From Sinorhizobium fredii USDA 205 (lineage in GTDB: Bacteria > Pseudomonadota > Alphaproteobacteria > Rhizobiales > Rhizobiaceae), in contig NZ_AUTC01000146.1 of assembly GCF_001461695.1 (NCBI RefSeq), forward strand, positions 1-64,000: 64,000 nucleotides of DNA. The letters are read 5' to 3'. A model generated the notes under the pieces. That model was not told the origin of the DNA. It saw nothing but the letters and a program-made list of their open reading frames with translations, and did not search any database. This document shows, in pieces, positions 26,848 to 35,222 of this stretch; within the stretch, counting starts at the first letter, position 1, and each line of letters opens with the position of its first letter. The translations under genes and the position numbers were made by a program.

Positions 26848-28563
26848 ATGACGACGATCTTTGACGCTCCGGAAGATTTTGCCACCACTGCGCTCGCCGG
26901 TTTCGCAGCGATCTATGCCCGCAATGTCCGCCTGGTGAAGGGCGGCGTGGTGCGCTCCACCAAGGTGCCGAAGGGCAAGGTGGCCGTGGTGATCGGCGGG
27001 GGCTCCGGCCACTATCCGGCCTTTGCCGGCTATGTCGGTCCGGGCTTGGCCGACGCGGCGGTTGCCGGCGATGTCTTCGCCTCGCCGTCGACGGCCGCCG
27101 TCGCACGTGTCTGCCGCCATGCGGACCAGGGCGGCGGCGTGCTGCTCGGCTTCGGCAACTATGCGGGCGACGTGTTGAACTTCGGGGTCGCGGCCGAGCG
27201 GCTGCGCGCCGAAGGCATCGACGTGCGTGTCCTGCCGGTGACCGACGACGTGGCAAGCGCTTCGGTCGAAACGCCCGCCAAGCGCCGCGGCATCGCCGGA
27301 GACCTCGTCGTCTTCAAGATCGCCGGTGCCGCCGCCGAGGCGGGGAAGTCACTCGACGAAGTGGAACGCCTCGCCCGTCTTGCCAATGACCGCACGGTGT
27401 CGTTCGGCGTCGCCTTTGGCGGCTGCACCCTGCCGGGCGCCGCCGGGCCGCTCTTCACCGTTCAGGAGGGCCAGATGGCTTTGGGTCTCGGCATTCACGG
27501 CGAGCCCGGCATCAGCGAAGAGAAGATCTCGACTGCAAGCGATCTTGCCAAGCTGCTGACCGGCAAGCTCGTCGCCGAGCGCCCGGCCGGCACGACAAAG
27601 GTCGCCGCGGTTCTGAACGGCCTCGGCTCGACCAAGTACGAAGAGCTCTTCGTTCTCTGGACGGCGGTTGCCAAGGAACTGGCGAGGGCAGGGCTTGAAA
27701 TCGTCGATCCCGAATGCGGCGAGTTCGTCACCAGCCTCGACATGCAGGGCTGCTCGCTGACGCTTCTTTGGCTCGACGACGAGCTGGAAGCACTCTGGCG
27801 CGCGCCCTCGGATGCGCCGGTGCTGCGCAAGGGCGCTATCATCGCCGCCGAGCCTGCGACGGATGAGATCGTCGATGCCGACGGACCGCAAAGCTTTCCT
27901 GCCGCCTCGGAAGCCTCGCAGCAGAGCGGTAAATGCATCGCGCAGTTGATCGGCACTATCGCCGACGCTCTGAAAGAGGCGGAAGAGGAACTCGGCCGCA
28001 TCGACGCCTTCGCCGGTGACGGCGACCACGGCCAGGGCATGCGCCGCGGTTCGGCCGCCGCACTCGAGGCGGCGAAGGCGGCGGTTGCGGCGGGTGCAGG
28101 CGCGGCGAGCGTCCTTGCGGCCGCAGGCGATGCCTGGGCCGACCGCGCCGGCGGCACATCCGGTGCTATCTGGGGGCTGGCGCTCCGCTCCTGGAGCAAT
28201 GCCTTCGGCGATGAAGAGACGGTCAGCGACGCAGCAGTCGTCAAGGGGGCAAGGCTGGCGCTCGACGGCGTCACGCGGCTCGGCCGGGCGCGTGTCGGCG
28301 ACAAGACGCTTGTCGACGCGCTGGTGCCGTTCGTCGAGAGGCTAGAAAGAGAGGCCGCCGCGGGCAAGGCGCTCGTTGATGCCTGGAACGCTGCGGCGAA
28401 GGCGGCGCAGGACGCGGCCGATGCGACCTCCAGCCTGACGCCGAAACTCGGCCGCGCACGGCCGCTTGCGGAGAAGAGCATTGGCCATCCGGATGCGGGT
28501 GCGGTTTCTCTGGCGCTGGTGGCGCGGGTTGCGGGTGAGTTCTTGAGGGCGACTCAGGCCTAA
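26848..28563 (+). CDS. fused DhaK-DhaL dihydroxyacetone-kinase-family protein
   Basis: A 571-residue single-chain kinase. The N-terminal DhaK half (about 1-330) holds the substrate-binding region GGGSGHYPAFAGYVG and His217 in LGIHGEPG, the residue that binds the keto substrate covalently in this family. The C-terminal DhaL half (about 365-571) has the ATP/Mg motif DGDH at 391-394. Such ATP-dependent kinases act on dihydroxyacetone, glyceraldehyde, erythrulose or similar. It starts four bases after the isomerase stop, the last gene of the pdxA2-tct operon. A C4 substrate such as erythrulose would fit the other enzymes. Confidence 0.9.
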   Translation: MTTIFDAPEDFATTALAGFAAIYARNVRLVKGGVVRSTKVPKGKVAVVIGGGSGHYPAFAGYVGPGLADAAVAGDVFASPSTAAVARVCRHADQGGGVLLGFGNYAGDVLNFGVAAERLRAEGIDVRVLPVTDDVASASVETPAKRRGIAGDLVVFKIAGAAAEAGKSLDEVERLARLANDRTVSFGVAFGGCTLPGAAGPLFTVQEGQMALGLGIHGEPGISEEKISTASDLAKLLTGKLVAERPAGTTKVAAVLNGLGSTKYEELFVLWTAVAKELARAGLEIVDPECGEFVTSLDMQGCSLTLLWLDDELEALWRAPSDAPVLRKGAIIAAEPATDEIVDADGPQSFPAASEASQQSGKCIAQLIGTIADALKEAEEELGRIDAFAGDGDHGQGMRRGSAAALEAAKAAVAAGAGAASVLAAAGDAWADRAGGTSGAIWGLALRSWSNAFGDEETVSDAAVVKGARLALDGVTRLGRARVGDKTLVDALVPFVERLEREAAAGKALVDAWNAAAKAAQDAADATSSLTPKLGRARPLAEKSIGHPDAGAVSLALVARVAGEFLRATQA

Positions 28564-28570
28564 GGAAAGA

Positions 28571-28607
28571 CCCCTCCCCAACCCCTCCCCACGGGTGGGA
28601 GGGGCTT
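28571..28607 (+). repeat. 37-base intergenic repeat, left arm
   Basis: This arm begins CCCCTCCCCAACCCCTCCCC and ends GGGAGGGGCTT. Its inverted partner is found 180 bases downstream but is split by the IS110 element: 28787-28809 joined to 29935-29948 matches it in reverse complement at 36 of 37 bases. The two arms form one intergenic palindromic element placed just after the kinase stop. Confidence 0.85.
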
Positions 28608-28824
28608 ACCGGGCGGCACCGCTCCGACTCCATCTTAGCCTTGTGCTCGACGCGATAGTTGGAAGTTGGCGGGAGATTGAACGCGACGCTGTTCAAGAGG
28701 AAGACGGGCTGAGTCGTCACTGCGCTCGAACTCAGCATCTCCACAATTGACCACGGCGAGGGCCATATGCCAAGGGCGCCGCGGGGAAGCCCCTCCCACC
28801 TGTGGGGAGCGACTGTCTTGGACG

Positions 28825-29747
28825 TCAAGCGCTTTGCCATGGTTTCTGGTCCCGCATGATGGCGTTGAGAATGGTGAGGAGCTTGCGCATGGTGGCGACG
28901 ATGGCGACGATCTTCGGCTTGCCGGCGGCCACGAGCCGATCGCGGAAGGCCTTGAGCAGCGGGTTGTGCTTGGCGGCGACGAGGGCGCCATGAACAGGGT
29001 GGCGCGCACCTTGTCGCGGCCGCCGCCGATGAAGCGCTTGCCCTGCCAACGGCCGGATTGCCGGGTCCAGGGCGCCAGGCCGGCGAGCGCGGCGATCTGG
29101 CGGCGGTCGAGCAGCTCCGGCATCTCGGCCAAGAGCGTGCGGGCCGTTGCCGGTCCGACCCCCGGGACGGAGACGAGCAGCTTCTCCTTCACCCGCCAGA
29201 CGGCTGAGTTGCGGATATGGTCATCGAGATCGGCATCGAGACTTTGCAATTCGCGCCGAAGTGCGGTGAGCAGCCGCTTGATGCTCTTTTGCGCCTGACG
29301 GCCGATGGCCGTGCGGGCGCGGTTCTCCTCGGCGACGATCATCGCCACAATTTGCCGCCGGCGGGCGACGAGCTCCGCCAGAGCCTGGGTTTCGCCATCG
29401 CGCAGCGGCCGGATCTGCGGCCGGGTGGCGGCGACAAAAGCAGCGATCACCGCCGCATCGATCGCATCGGTCTTGGCGTGCCTGCCGAGCGCCTGGGCAT
29501 AGGCACGCACCTGGGCCGGATTGACGACGACAACGGAAAGACCCGCCGCCGACAGGCCGGCAACCGCCAAACGCTCGTAGCCGCCGGTCGCCTCCAGCGC
29601 CACCGCCTGCGGCGCCAGCGCTATCAGCCGCCCGGCCAGTTCCTCGACGCCGGCGTGATCGTTGCCGACGGCAAAGGCCTCACCCGACGGCACCACCTGA
29701 ACATCCAAGCGGTCCTTCGAAACGTCAATTCCGACGATAACTTCCAT
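28825..29747 (-). pseudogene. IS110-family transposase, one-base deletion
   Basis: The N-terminal two-thirds reads MEVIVGIDVSKDRLDVQVV at the start. It holds the DEDD/RuvC-like acidic residues (Asp of GIDVSKD, Glu of LEATGGYE, Asps of KTDAIDA) and the C-terminal Transposase_20 motif SVPGVGPATARTLLAEMPEL. At about 28985-28990 the frame shifts. The true continuation (ALVAAKHNPLLKAFRDRL to TILNAIMRDQKPWQSA) lies in another frame and ends at 28825. A single missing base after the FMA codons explains it. In the unshifted frame an unrelated Ser/Pro-rich tail follows. GGGGAAAG lies before the ATG at 29747. Confidence 0.85.
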
Positions 29748-29932
29748 CTTTCCCCATCCTTGCCTAAGCGGGCTTCGAAGCGTCGAGCGGCCCTGGCGAC
29801 TGTTCGGGTTCGATGGAACGGCGGACGGCGACCCTGGCTCCCCAACGGGATCGTCACCGTCCCAACCGGTTGTCGGTCTGCCATCCGCCACCGCAGCCAT
29901 AGCCATAGCACAAGCGGCAGCTTTCAAGTTAC
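29748..29932 (-). ncRNA. putative IS110 bridge RNA region
   Basis: About 185 non-coding bases between the element's left end (29934) and the transposase start match the place and length of bridge RNAs of IS110-group elements. The minus strand contains GC-rich short inverted motifs and, at 29838-29844, TGGGGAG. This is complementary to CTCCCCA, the right side of the reconstructed target including the CT core. The fold is not computed, so this is a prediction from family knowledge and position. Confidence 0.35.
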
Positions 29933-29978
29933 AAGGGGTTGGGGAGGGGACTTGTGCGCACGATGAGCCGCGCTGTCG

Positions 29979-30593
29979 TCACCCGTACCGCACCAAAAAC
30001 TCCTCGGCCGTCAGCTCCCGGAAATCATCGAGCGCGCGGCGCAGTTTGGCATGGCCCCAGTCCCACCAGGCGAGCCGGTCCATGGCCTCGCCGATCTCGG
30101 CCGTGAAGCGCTCGCGGATCAGCTTGGCGGGCACGCCGCCGACGATCGTGTAGGGCGCAACGTCCTTCGAGACGACTGCGCCGGCACCGATCACGGCGCC
30201 GTTGCCGACAGTGACCCCAGGCAGGATGGTGGCGCCGTGACCGATCCAGACGTCGTGGCCGATCGTCACGCGGTTCTGCCGGCGCCACGCGAAGAGATCG
30301 TGATCGGGTTCGGCGTCGTCCCAGTACATCGGGGCGCGGTAGGTGAAATGATGCAGCGTCGCCCGCCAGGTCGGATGGTTCGTCGCATTGATGCGCACGG
30401 CGGCGGCGATGTTGACGAACTTGCCGATCGTCGCGCACCAGATCGAGCCGTCCTGCATGATGTAGGAATAGTCGCCGAACTCGACCTCGTCGAGGCGCGA
30501 GCGTTCCTGGATTTCCGTGTAGCGGCCGAGCTTCGAATTCGTGACGCTGGCGGTGGGATGGATGAAGGGTTCCAGACCAAGCTTCTGGCTCAT
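29979..30593 (-). CDS. hexapeptide acetyltransferase of the phosphonate operon
   Basis: A 204-residue left-handed beta-helix protein (phosphonate-associated transferase hexapeptide family, chloramphenicol-acetyltransferase-like). Repeats such as IGHGATILPGVTVGNGAVIG and AGAVVSKDVAPYTIVGGVPA show the fold; the catalytic His is probably in NATNHPTW. It may acetylate an aminophosphonate or intermediate so that C-P lyase can use it, as PhnO does by another fold. The ATG at 30593 overlaps the phnL stop (ATGA). It is the last gene of the phn operon; phnM and phnN do not follow. Confidence 0.85.
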   Translation of the reverse strand: MSQKLGLEPFIHPTASVTNSKLGRYTEIQERSRLDEVEFGDYSYIMQDGSIWCATIGKFVNIAAAVRINATNHPTWRATLHHFTYRAPMYWDDAEPDHDLFAWRRQNRVTIGHDVWIGHGATILPGVTVGNGAVIGAGAVVSKDVAPYTIVGGVPAKLIRERFTAEIGEAMDRLAWWDWGHAKLRRALDDFRELTAEEFLVRYG

Positions 30594-31297
30594 GCGGCGT
30601 GCTTTCTCGGCGAAAACTCGGAAACGTCGATGATCCGGTCGGCGACCGCGTCGCGGACTTCCGCGTCGTGGAAGATGCCGACCAGCGCTGTCCCTTGCGC
30701 CTTCTTCTCGGCGATCATCCCGACCACCACGGCGCGGTTCTTCGCGTCGAGCGAGGCCGTCGGTTCGTCGAGCAGCAGGATCCGGTGATCGATGATGAAA
30801 CCGCGGGCGATGTTGACGCGCTGCTGCTCCCCGCCGGAGAAGGTGGCGGGCGGCAGCGCCCAAAGTTCCTTCGGCAGGTTGAGTTTCGCCAGCAACTCAG
30901 CGGCGCGCTCGCGCGCTTCTTCGGACGCGACGCCGCGCGCGTGCAACGGTTCGGCGACGATATCGAGGGCGGAAACGCGCGGCACGACGCGCAGGAACTG
31001 GCTGACATAGCCGAGCGTGGTGCGGCGCACCTCGAGCACGGTGCGCGGCTCGGCATCCGCAAGGTTCACGAGCCGTCCGTCGTGCTCCATTAGGATCTGG
31101 CCTTCGTCGACGCCGTAGTTGCCGTAGAGCATCTTGAGGATCGAGCTCTTGCCGACGCCGGAGGGTCCACCGAGCACGACGCATTCGCCTGATTTCACCG
31201 AGAAGGAGACATTGGCGACGACCGGCAGGCGCACGCCGTCGCGCAGGTGCATGGTGAAGCTCTTGGCGACTTCTGAAACGACAAGGGGAGTGGCCAT
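30590..31297 (-). CDS. phnL: phosphonate C-P lyase system ATP-binding protein PhnL
   Basis: A 235-residue ABC-type ATPase with Walker A GGPSGVGKSS, signature FSGGEQQRVNIAR and Walker B RILLLDEPTASLD. PhnL has no transport partner here and belongs with the C-P lyase complex, where PhnK and PhnL act on the PhnGHIJ core. Start ATG 31297 gives the usual N-terminus (MATPLVV); the frame to 31345 has no support. It begins 64 bases after the phnK stop. Confidence 0.92.
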   Translation of the reverse strand: MATPLVVSEVAKSFTMHLRDGVRLPVVANVSFSVKSGECVVLGGPSGVGKSSILKMLYGNYGVDEGQILMEHDGRLVNLADAEPRTVLEVRRTTLGYVSQFLRVVPRVSALDIVAEPLHARGVASEEARERAAELLAKLNLPKELWALPPATFSGGEQQRVNIARGFIIDHRILLLDEPTASLDAKNRAVVVGMIAEKKAQGTALVGIFHDAEVRDAVADRIIDVSEFSPRKHAA

Positions 31298-31361
31298 GAC
31301 TTTACTTTCTTTTCCGCGTGATCTTGTCTGAAAACCGGATTCCACTTTTCGGGATCATGCG

Positions 31362-32138
31362 TCAGACCTGCAAGATTGAGGAAACGAGGAGCTGCGTGTA
31401 GGGCTCGCGCGGGTCGTCGAGCACCCGGTCGGTGAGGCCCTGCTCGATGACGGCGCCATCCTTCATCACCATCATCCGGTGCGAGAGGAGCCGGGCGACG
31501 GCGAGGTCGTGGGTGACGATGATCGCCGCAAGCCCGAGGTCGTGGACGAGGCCGCGCACCAGATCGAGAAGGCGGGCCTGCACCGAGACGTCGAGGCCGC
31601 CGGTCGGCTCGTCCATGAAGACCAGACGCGGCGCGGTGACGAGATTGCGGGCGATCTGCAGGCGCTGGCGCATGCCGCCGGAAAAGGCACGCGGCTGGTC
31701 GTCGATCCGGTCCTCTTCGATTTCGACGCGCCGCAGCCAGTCGCCGGCGGTTGCGCGGATATTGCCGTAGTGCCGGTCGCCGACCGCCATCAGTCGCTCG
31801 CCGACATTGGCGCCGGCCGAGACGGTCATCCTGAGCCCCTCGGCCGGGTTCTGGTGGACGAAACCCCAGTCCGTCCGCATCAGGAAACGGCGCTCGGCCT
31901 CGCCCATATGGGCCAGATCGCGGTAAAGCCCGTCGCGCATGTGGTATTCGATCATGCCGGAACTCGGCATCAACCGGGTCGAGAGGCAGGAAAGGAGCGT
32001 CGTCTTGCCGGAACCGGACTCACCGACGACGGCAAGCACTTCGCCGGGGTAGAGCTCGAAGGAGACGTTGCGGCAGCCGATGCGGCTTCCATAGAACTTC
32101 GAGACGTCCTTGACTTTGAGAAGCGGCACGGCGCTCAT
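31362..32138 (-). CDS. phnK: phosphonate C-P lyase system ATP-binding protein PhnK
   Basis: A 258-residue ABC-type ATPase with Walker A GESGSGKTT, signature FSGGMRQRLQIAR and Walker B LVFMDEPTGGLDVS. PhnK binds the PhnJ subunits of the core complex and is needed for phosphonate use. Its start overlaps the phnJ stop (ATGA), showing that phnJ was once translated right up to this point in the other frame. Confidence 0.93.
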   Translation of the reverse strand: MSAVPLLKVKDVSKFYGSRIGCRNVSFELYPGEVLAVVGESGSGKTTLLSCLSTRLMPSSGMIEYHMRDGLYRDLAHMGEAERRFLMRTDWGFVHQNPAEGLRMTVSAGANVGERLMAVGDRHYGNIRATAGDWLRRVEIEEDRIDDQPRAFSGGMRQRLQIARNLVTAPRLVFMDEPTGGLDVSVQARLLDLVRGLVHDLGLAAIIVTHDLAVARLLSHRMMVMKDGAVIEQGLTDRVLDDPREPYTQLLVSSILQV

Positions 32139-33027
32139 TCTGCAGCCTCCTGGCTTTCAGGCTTGGGGCGGGCGAGCATGGGGCCGGCATGGCCATGCGC
32201 CTGTCGGTCTTCGCAATGGTCGGTGTCGGAGCAGACGAACATCCGCCCGCCCTTGTCGTCGAGCACCACTTCGTCGAGGTAGACACTCTCGGCGCCGCAG
32301 AGCGCGCAAGGTTTGTCGAATTTCTGGATCTCGAAGGGGTGGTCCTCGAAATCGAGGCTGACGACCTCGGTATAGGGCGGCACCGCATAGATGCGCTTCT
32401 CGCGGCCGGCGCCGAAGAGCTGCAGCGCTTCCGACATGTGCATCTTCGGATTGTCGAATTTCGGCGTCGGCGACGGATCCATGACATAGCGGCCCTCGAC
32501 CTTGACCGGATAGGCATAGGTCGTGGCGATGTGGCCGTTACGGGCGATGTCCTCGTAGAGCTTCACATGCATGAGGCCGTATTCCTCGAGTGCATGCATC
32601 TTGCGCGTCTCGGTCTCGCGCGGCTCGAGGAAGCGCAAGGGTTCCGGGATCGGCACCTGATAGACAAGCGTCTGGCCCTCTTTGAGCGGTTCCTCGGGAA
32701 GGCGGTGGCGCGTCTGGATGATCGTCGCATCCGTCGTCTTGGTGGTGACGGCGACATTGCGACCTTCTGGAAGAAGGTGCGGATCGACACGGCATTGGTC
32801 GTGTCGTCGGCGCCCTGGTCGATGACCTTCAGCACATCGTCCGGTCCGAGGATCGAGGCGGTGACCTGCACGCCGCCGGTGCCCCAGCCATAGGGCATCG
32901 GCATTTCGCGCGAGGCGAAGGGCACCTGATAGCCCGGAATGGCGATGGCTTTGAGGATCGCCCGGCGGATCATCCGCTTCGTCTGCTCGTCGAGATAGGC
33001 GAAATTGTAGGTGGCAAGATCGTTCAT
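32135..33027 (-). pseudogene. phnJ: alpha-D-ribose 1-methylphosphonate 5-phosphate C-P lyase PhnJ, frameshifted
   Basis: PhnJ is the radical-SAM enzyme that breaks the carbon-phosphorus bond. The first 90 codons from ATG 33027 read as PhnJ (NFAYLDEQTKRMIRRAILKA to AVSIRTFFQKVA), then turn into junk and stop near 32563. The rest of PhnJ (TDATIIQTRHRLPEEPL onward) lies in another frame down to 32135. One base appears missing near 32756. The lost part holds the iron-sulfur motif C-x2-C-x21-C (CALC...FVC) that makes the enzyme. As written the gene gives a 154-residue non-functional protein. A sequencing error is the main alternative, because all neighbours are intact. Confidence 0.85.
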
Positions 33028-34130
33028 TCGGCGGCCTCCTTGATGCCGTCCTTCCCGCCGGCGCGGGCGGCCTCGTACTCGCGGCGCATGCGGCGCACCA
33101 GGTCGAGCTCGGCCTGGAAGTCGACATAATGCGGCAGCTTCAGATGCTCGACGAAGCCGGTCGCCTGCACGTTGTCGGCATGCGAGATGACGAATTCCTG
33201 ATCCTGAGCGGGGGCGACGATATCCTCGCTGAACTCGTCGGTGCGGAGCGCCCGGTCGACGAGCGACATCGACATGGCTTTCCGCTCGCTTTGCCCGAAG
33301 ACGAGGCCGTAGCCGCGGGTGAACTGCGGCGGCTCAGTGGCCGAACCCTTGAACTGGTTGACCATCTGGCACTCGGTGACGCGGATGGTGCCGAGCGAGA
33401 CGGCGAAGCCGAGTTCCGGCAGATCGAGCTCCACCTCCACCTCGCCGATCCGCACCTCGCCCACGAAGGGGTGGGTGCGGCCGTAGCCGCGCTGGGTGGA
33501 ATAGGCGAGCGCCAGCAGGAAACCTTCATCGCCGCGGGCAAGCGCCTGCAGGCGGAGGTCGCGCGGCATCGGAAACTCCATCGGTTCGCGTGTAAGGTCA
33601 CCCGCGACATGGCCTTCCGGCATCTCTCCGTCGCTTTCGATCAGCCCTTCGCCATCGAGAATGTCCGAGACCCGCATGACCTGTTCGCCGGGTTCCTTCA
33701 CGGCGGGTGCCGCGACAGCCGCGTCGCCGTGGAGCCCCGGATCGAGCAGGCGGTGGGTGTAGTCGAAGGTGGGGCCGAGGAGCTGGCCGCCGGGTAGGTC
33801 CTTGTAGGTTGCCGAGACGCGCCGCTCGACCTTCATGTTCGCCGTGTCGACCGGCTCGGAATAGCCGAAGCGGGGCAGCGTTGTACGGTAGGCTCGCAGG
33901 ATGAAGATCGCCTCGATCATGTCGCCGCGCGCCTGGCGCACGGCGAGCGCGGCAAGCGAACGGTCGTAGAGCGAGGCTTCGGCCATGACGCGATCGACGG
34001 CTAGCCCAAGCTGCTCGACGACCTGCTCGACGGTGATCGAAGGCAGCGACCGATCGCCGCGGCGGCGGTCGGCAAGCAGGCGGTGGGCGTTGGCAATGGC
34101 GGCTTCCCCGCCTTTGACGGCTACGTACAT
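33024..34130 (-). CDS. phnI: carbon-phosphorus lyase core complex subunit PhnI
   Basis: A 368-residue PhnI, normal length. It begins MYVAVKGGEAAIANAHRLL and contains QLLGPTFDYTHRLLDPGLHG and GYGLVFGQSERKAMSMSLVD, typical of the family. With PhnG, PhnH and PhnL it joins adenine displacement and phosphonate attachment to ribose triphosphate. The stop overlaps the phnJ start (ATGA), and the start lies four bases after the phnH stop. Confidence 0.95.
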   Translation of the reverse strand: MYVAVKGGEAAIANAHRLLADRRRGDRSLPSITVEQVVEQLGLAVDRVMAEASLYDRSLAALAVRQARGDMIEAIFILRAYRTTLPRFGYSEPVDTANMKVERRVSATYKDLPGGQLLGPTFDYTHRLLDPGLHGDAAVAAPAVKEPGEQVMRVSDILDGEGLIESDGEMPEGHVAGDLTREPMEFPMPRDLRLQALARGDEGFLLALAYSTQRGYGRTHPFVGEVRIGEVEVELDLPELGFAVSLGTIRVTECQMVNQFKGSATEPPQFTRGYGLVFGQSERKAMSMSLVDRALRTDEFSEDIVAPAQDQEFVISHADNVQATGFVEHLKLPHYVDFQAELDLVRRMRREYEAARAGGKDGIKEAAE

Positions 34131-34134
34131 GCTC

Positions 34135-34737
34135 CTACTCCCGCTCGAGTTTGGTCGTGCGCGGCAGGCAGAGCACCGCGTCGCCGGCCGTCAGCACCAG
34201 GTCGATGCCGCGCGGGAAGATCGCCCGGTTCGCGGTCCAGAGGTCGAGAAAGACGTCCGGCAGGCCGATGGGGGCGATGATAACCGCCTCCTTGATGCCC
34301 GGCCCCCGGGCGACCAGCGGCAAACCGCCCGCCAGCGCCTCGACCTCGACGACCAGTGTGGTCGAGCGGTCGGGATACTCCTGGGTGCCGAGGGCGAACT
34401 GATCGAAGCCCGGGACCGCAGCACCCTTCTCGACGAAGGCGAAGCGCGCCTCATCCTTGGCATCGGTCACGCAGGCGCCGGTGTGGAAGGCGATCCATTG
34501 CGGCACGGCGGATCTGGAGAGTGCCGGTGAGAGCCAGACGGGGGCGTCGTGGTCGCAGAGCGTCAGTGCCACGGCGCCGCTGGCGTTGCAGAGCGGCGAG
34601 GGCGGTGTGGCGGACGCCGAAAGGCGGCCCAGGGTGCCCGGCCGGGCGAAGCCGTCCATCAACGTGCGGAACACGGATTGCGCCGCGAAGACCGGGTCGG
34701 CGAAAGCGCCGGCGTAGGTTTGCGAATGTGGGCTCAT
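34135..34737 (-). CDS. phnH: phosphonate C-P lyase system protein PhnH
   Basis: A 200-residue PhnH, with SVFRTLMDGFARPGTLGRL near the N-terminus and GPGIKEAVIIAPIGLPD near the middle. It is a non-catalytic dimeric part of the core complex. The ATG at 34737 shares bases with the phnG stop (TGATG). A TTG three bases earlier is in frame but less likely. Confidence 0.94.
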   Translation of the reverse strand: MSPHSQTYAGAFADPVFAAQSVFRTLMDGFARPGTLGRLSASATPPSPLCNASGAVALTLCDHDAPVWLSPALSRSAVPQWIAFHTGACVTDAKDEARFAFVEKGAAVPGFDQFALGTQEYPDRSTTLVVEVEALAGGLPLVARGPGIKEAVIIAPIGLPDVFLDLWTANRAIFPRGIDLVLTAGDAVLCLPRTTKLERE

Positions 34738-35207
34738 CAATCCTCTCCCCGCACCATGGTGAAAAAGTCCACTCGGGTCGCGGCCGTCTCCTCGGCCCTT
34801 TGTCGGTCTTCGGCTTCGAGGCGGGCGGCGATCAGCCGCTGCAGCGCCTCGACCGCCGGGCGCCGGGCATCGTTCTGAAAGAGCGCATCGAAGATCGCGG
34901 CATAGCGCGCCCGCTCCCTGTCGGTGCCGAGCAATTGCCCGTGGCCGACCTCGCCGGTCGAAAGCCGCACCGTGGCGCGCGACACAGTCGCCTCGCCGAG
35001 ATTGAAGGGATCGCCGCCGCCGCCGATGCGGCCGCGCACCATGACGAGCCCAGTCTCCGGGCCGCGCACCGGCGCCACTTCCGGCTTGTCGGGGATCGCC
35101 TCCCAGGCGGCGGAGAGTTCCGCAAGCGTGGCGCGCGCCAGCAGCCGCATACCTTCCTTGCGATCGGCCGCCTCCGGCGGGGTTTCATGTTTCTTGCTCG
35201 CATCCAT
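34737..35207 (-). CDS. phnG: phosphonate C-P lyase system protein PhnG
   Basis: A 156-residue PhnG, first gene of the operon. It contains GMRLLARATLAEL and PFNLGEATVSRATVRLSTGEVGHGQ, the family's core. The ATG at 35207 has AGGTGA about six bases upstream; a GTG at 35216 is in frame but overlaps that ribosome site. The control region between phnG and phnF is listed separately. Confidence 0.93.
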   Translation of the reverse strand: MDASKKHETPPEAADRKEGMRLLARATLAELSAAWEAIPDKPEVAPVRGPETGLVMVRGRIGGGGDPFNLGEATVSRATVRLSTGEVGHGQLLGTDRERARYAAIFDALFQNDARRPAVEALQRLIAARLEAEDRQRAEETAATRVDFFTMVRGED

Positions 35208-35222
35208 TCGCTTCACCTAAAA

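Larger units (their letters stand above)
28810..29934 (-). mobile_element. IS110-family insertion sequence, transposase frameshifted
   Basis: A 1,125-base element whose ends are fixed by the interrupted repeat. It has no terminal inverted repeats, and a CT dinucleotide core is present at both junctions, as expected of the IS110 family. The transposase (28825-29747) reads on the minus strand, with 16 bases after its stop and about 186 bases before its start. That long upstream part is where the IS110 group encodes its bridge RNA. The element is probably inactive by itself because of the frameshift. Confidence 0.8.
28787..29948 (-). repeat. right arm of the same repeat, interrupted by the IS110 element
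   Basis: The first 23 bases (28787-28809) and the last 14 (29935-29948) together rebuild an inverted copy of 28571-28607 with one mismatch. The 1,125 bases between them are the insertion element. The AG (CT on the other strand) at 28808-28809 is repeated at 29933-29934. Confidence 0.8.

Noticed and set aside
32563..33127. Programmed ribosomal frameshift in phnJ
   Set aside because: No slippery heptamer or following strong stem was seen at the junction (about 32756), and PhnJ is not known to use recoding. A deletion or sequencing error is simpler.
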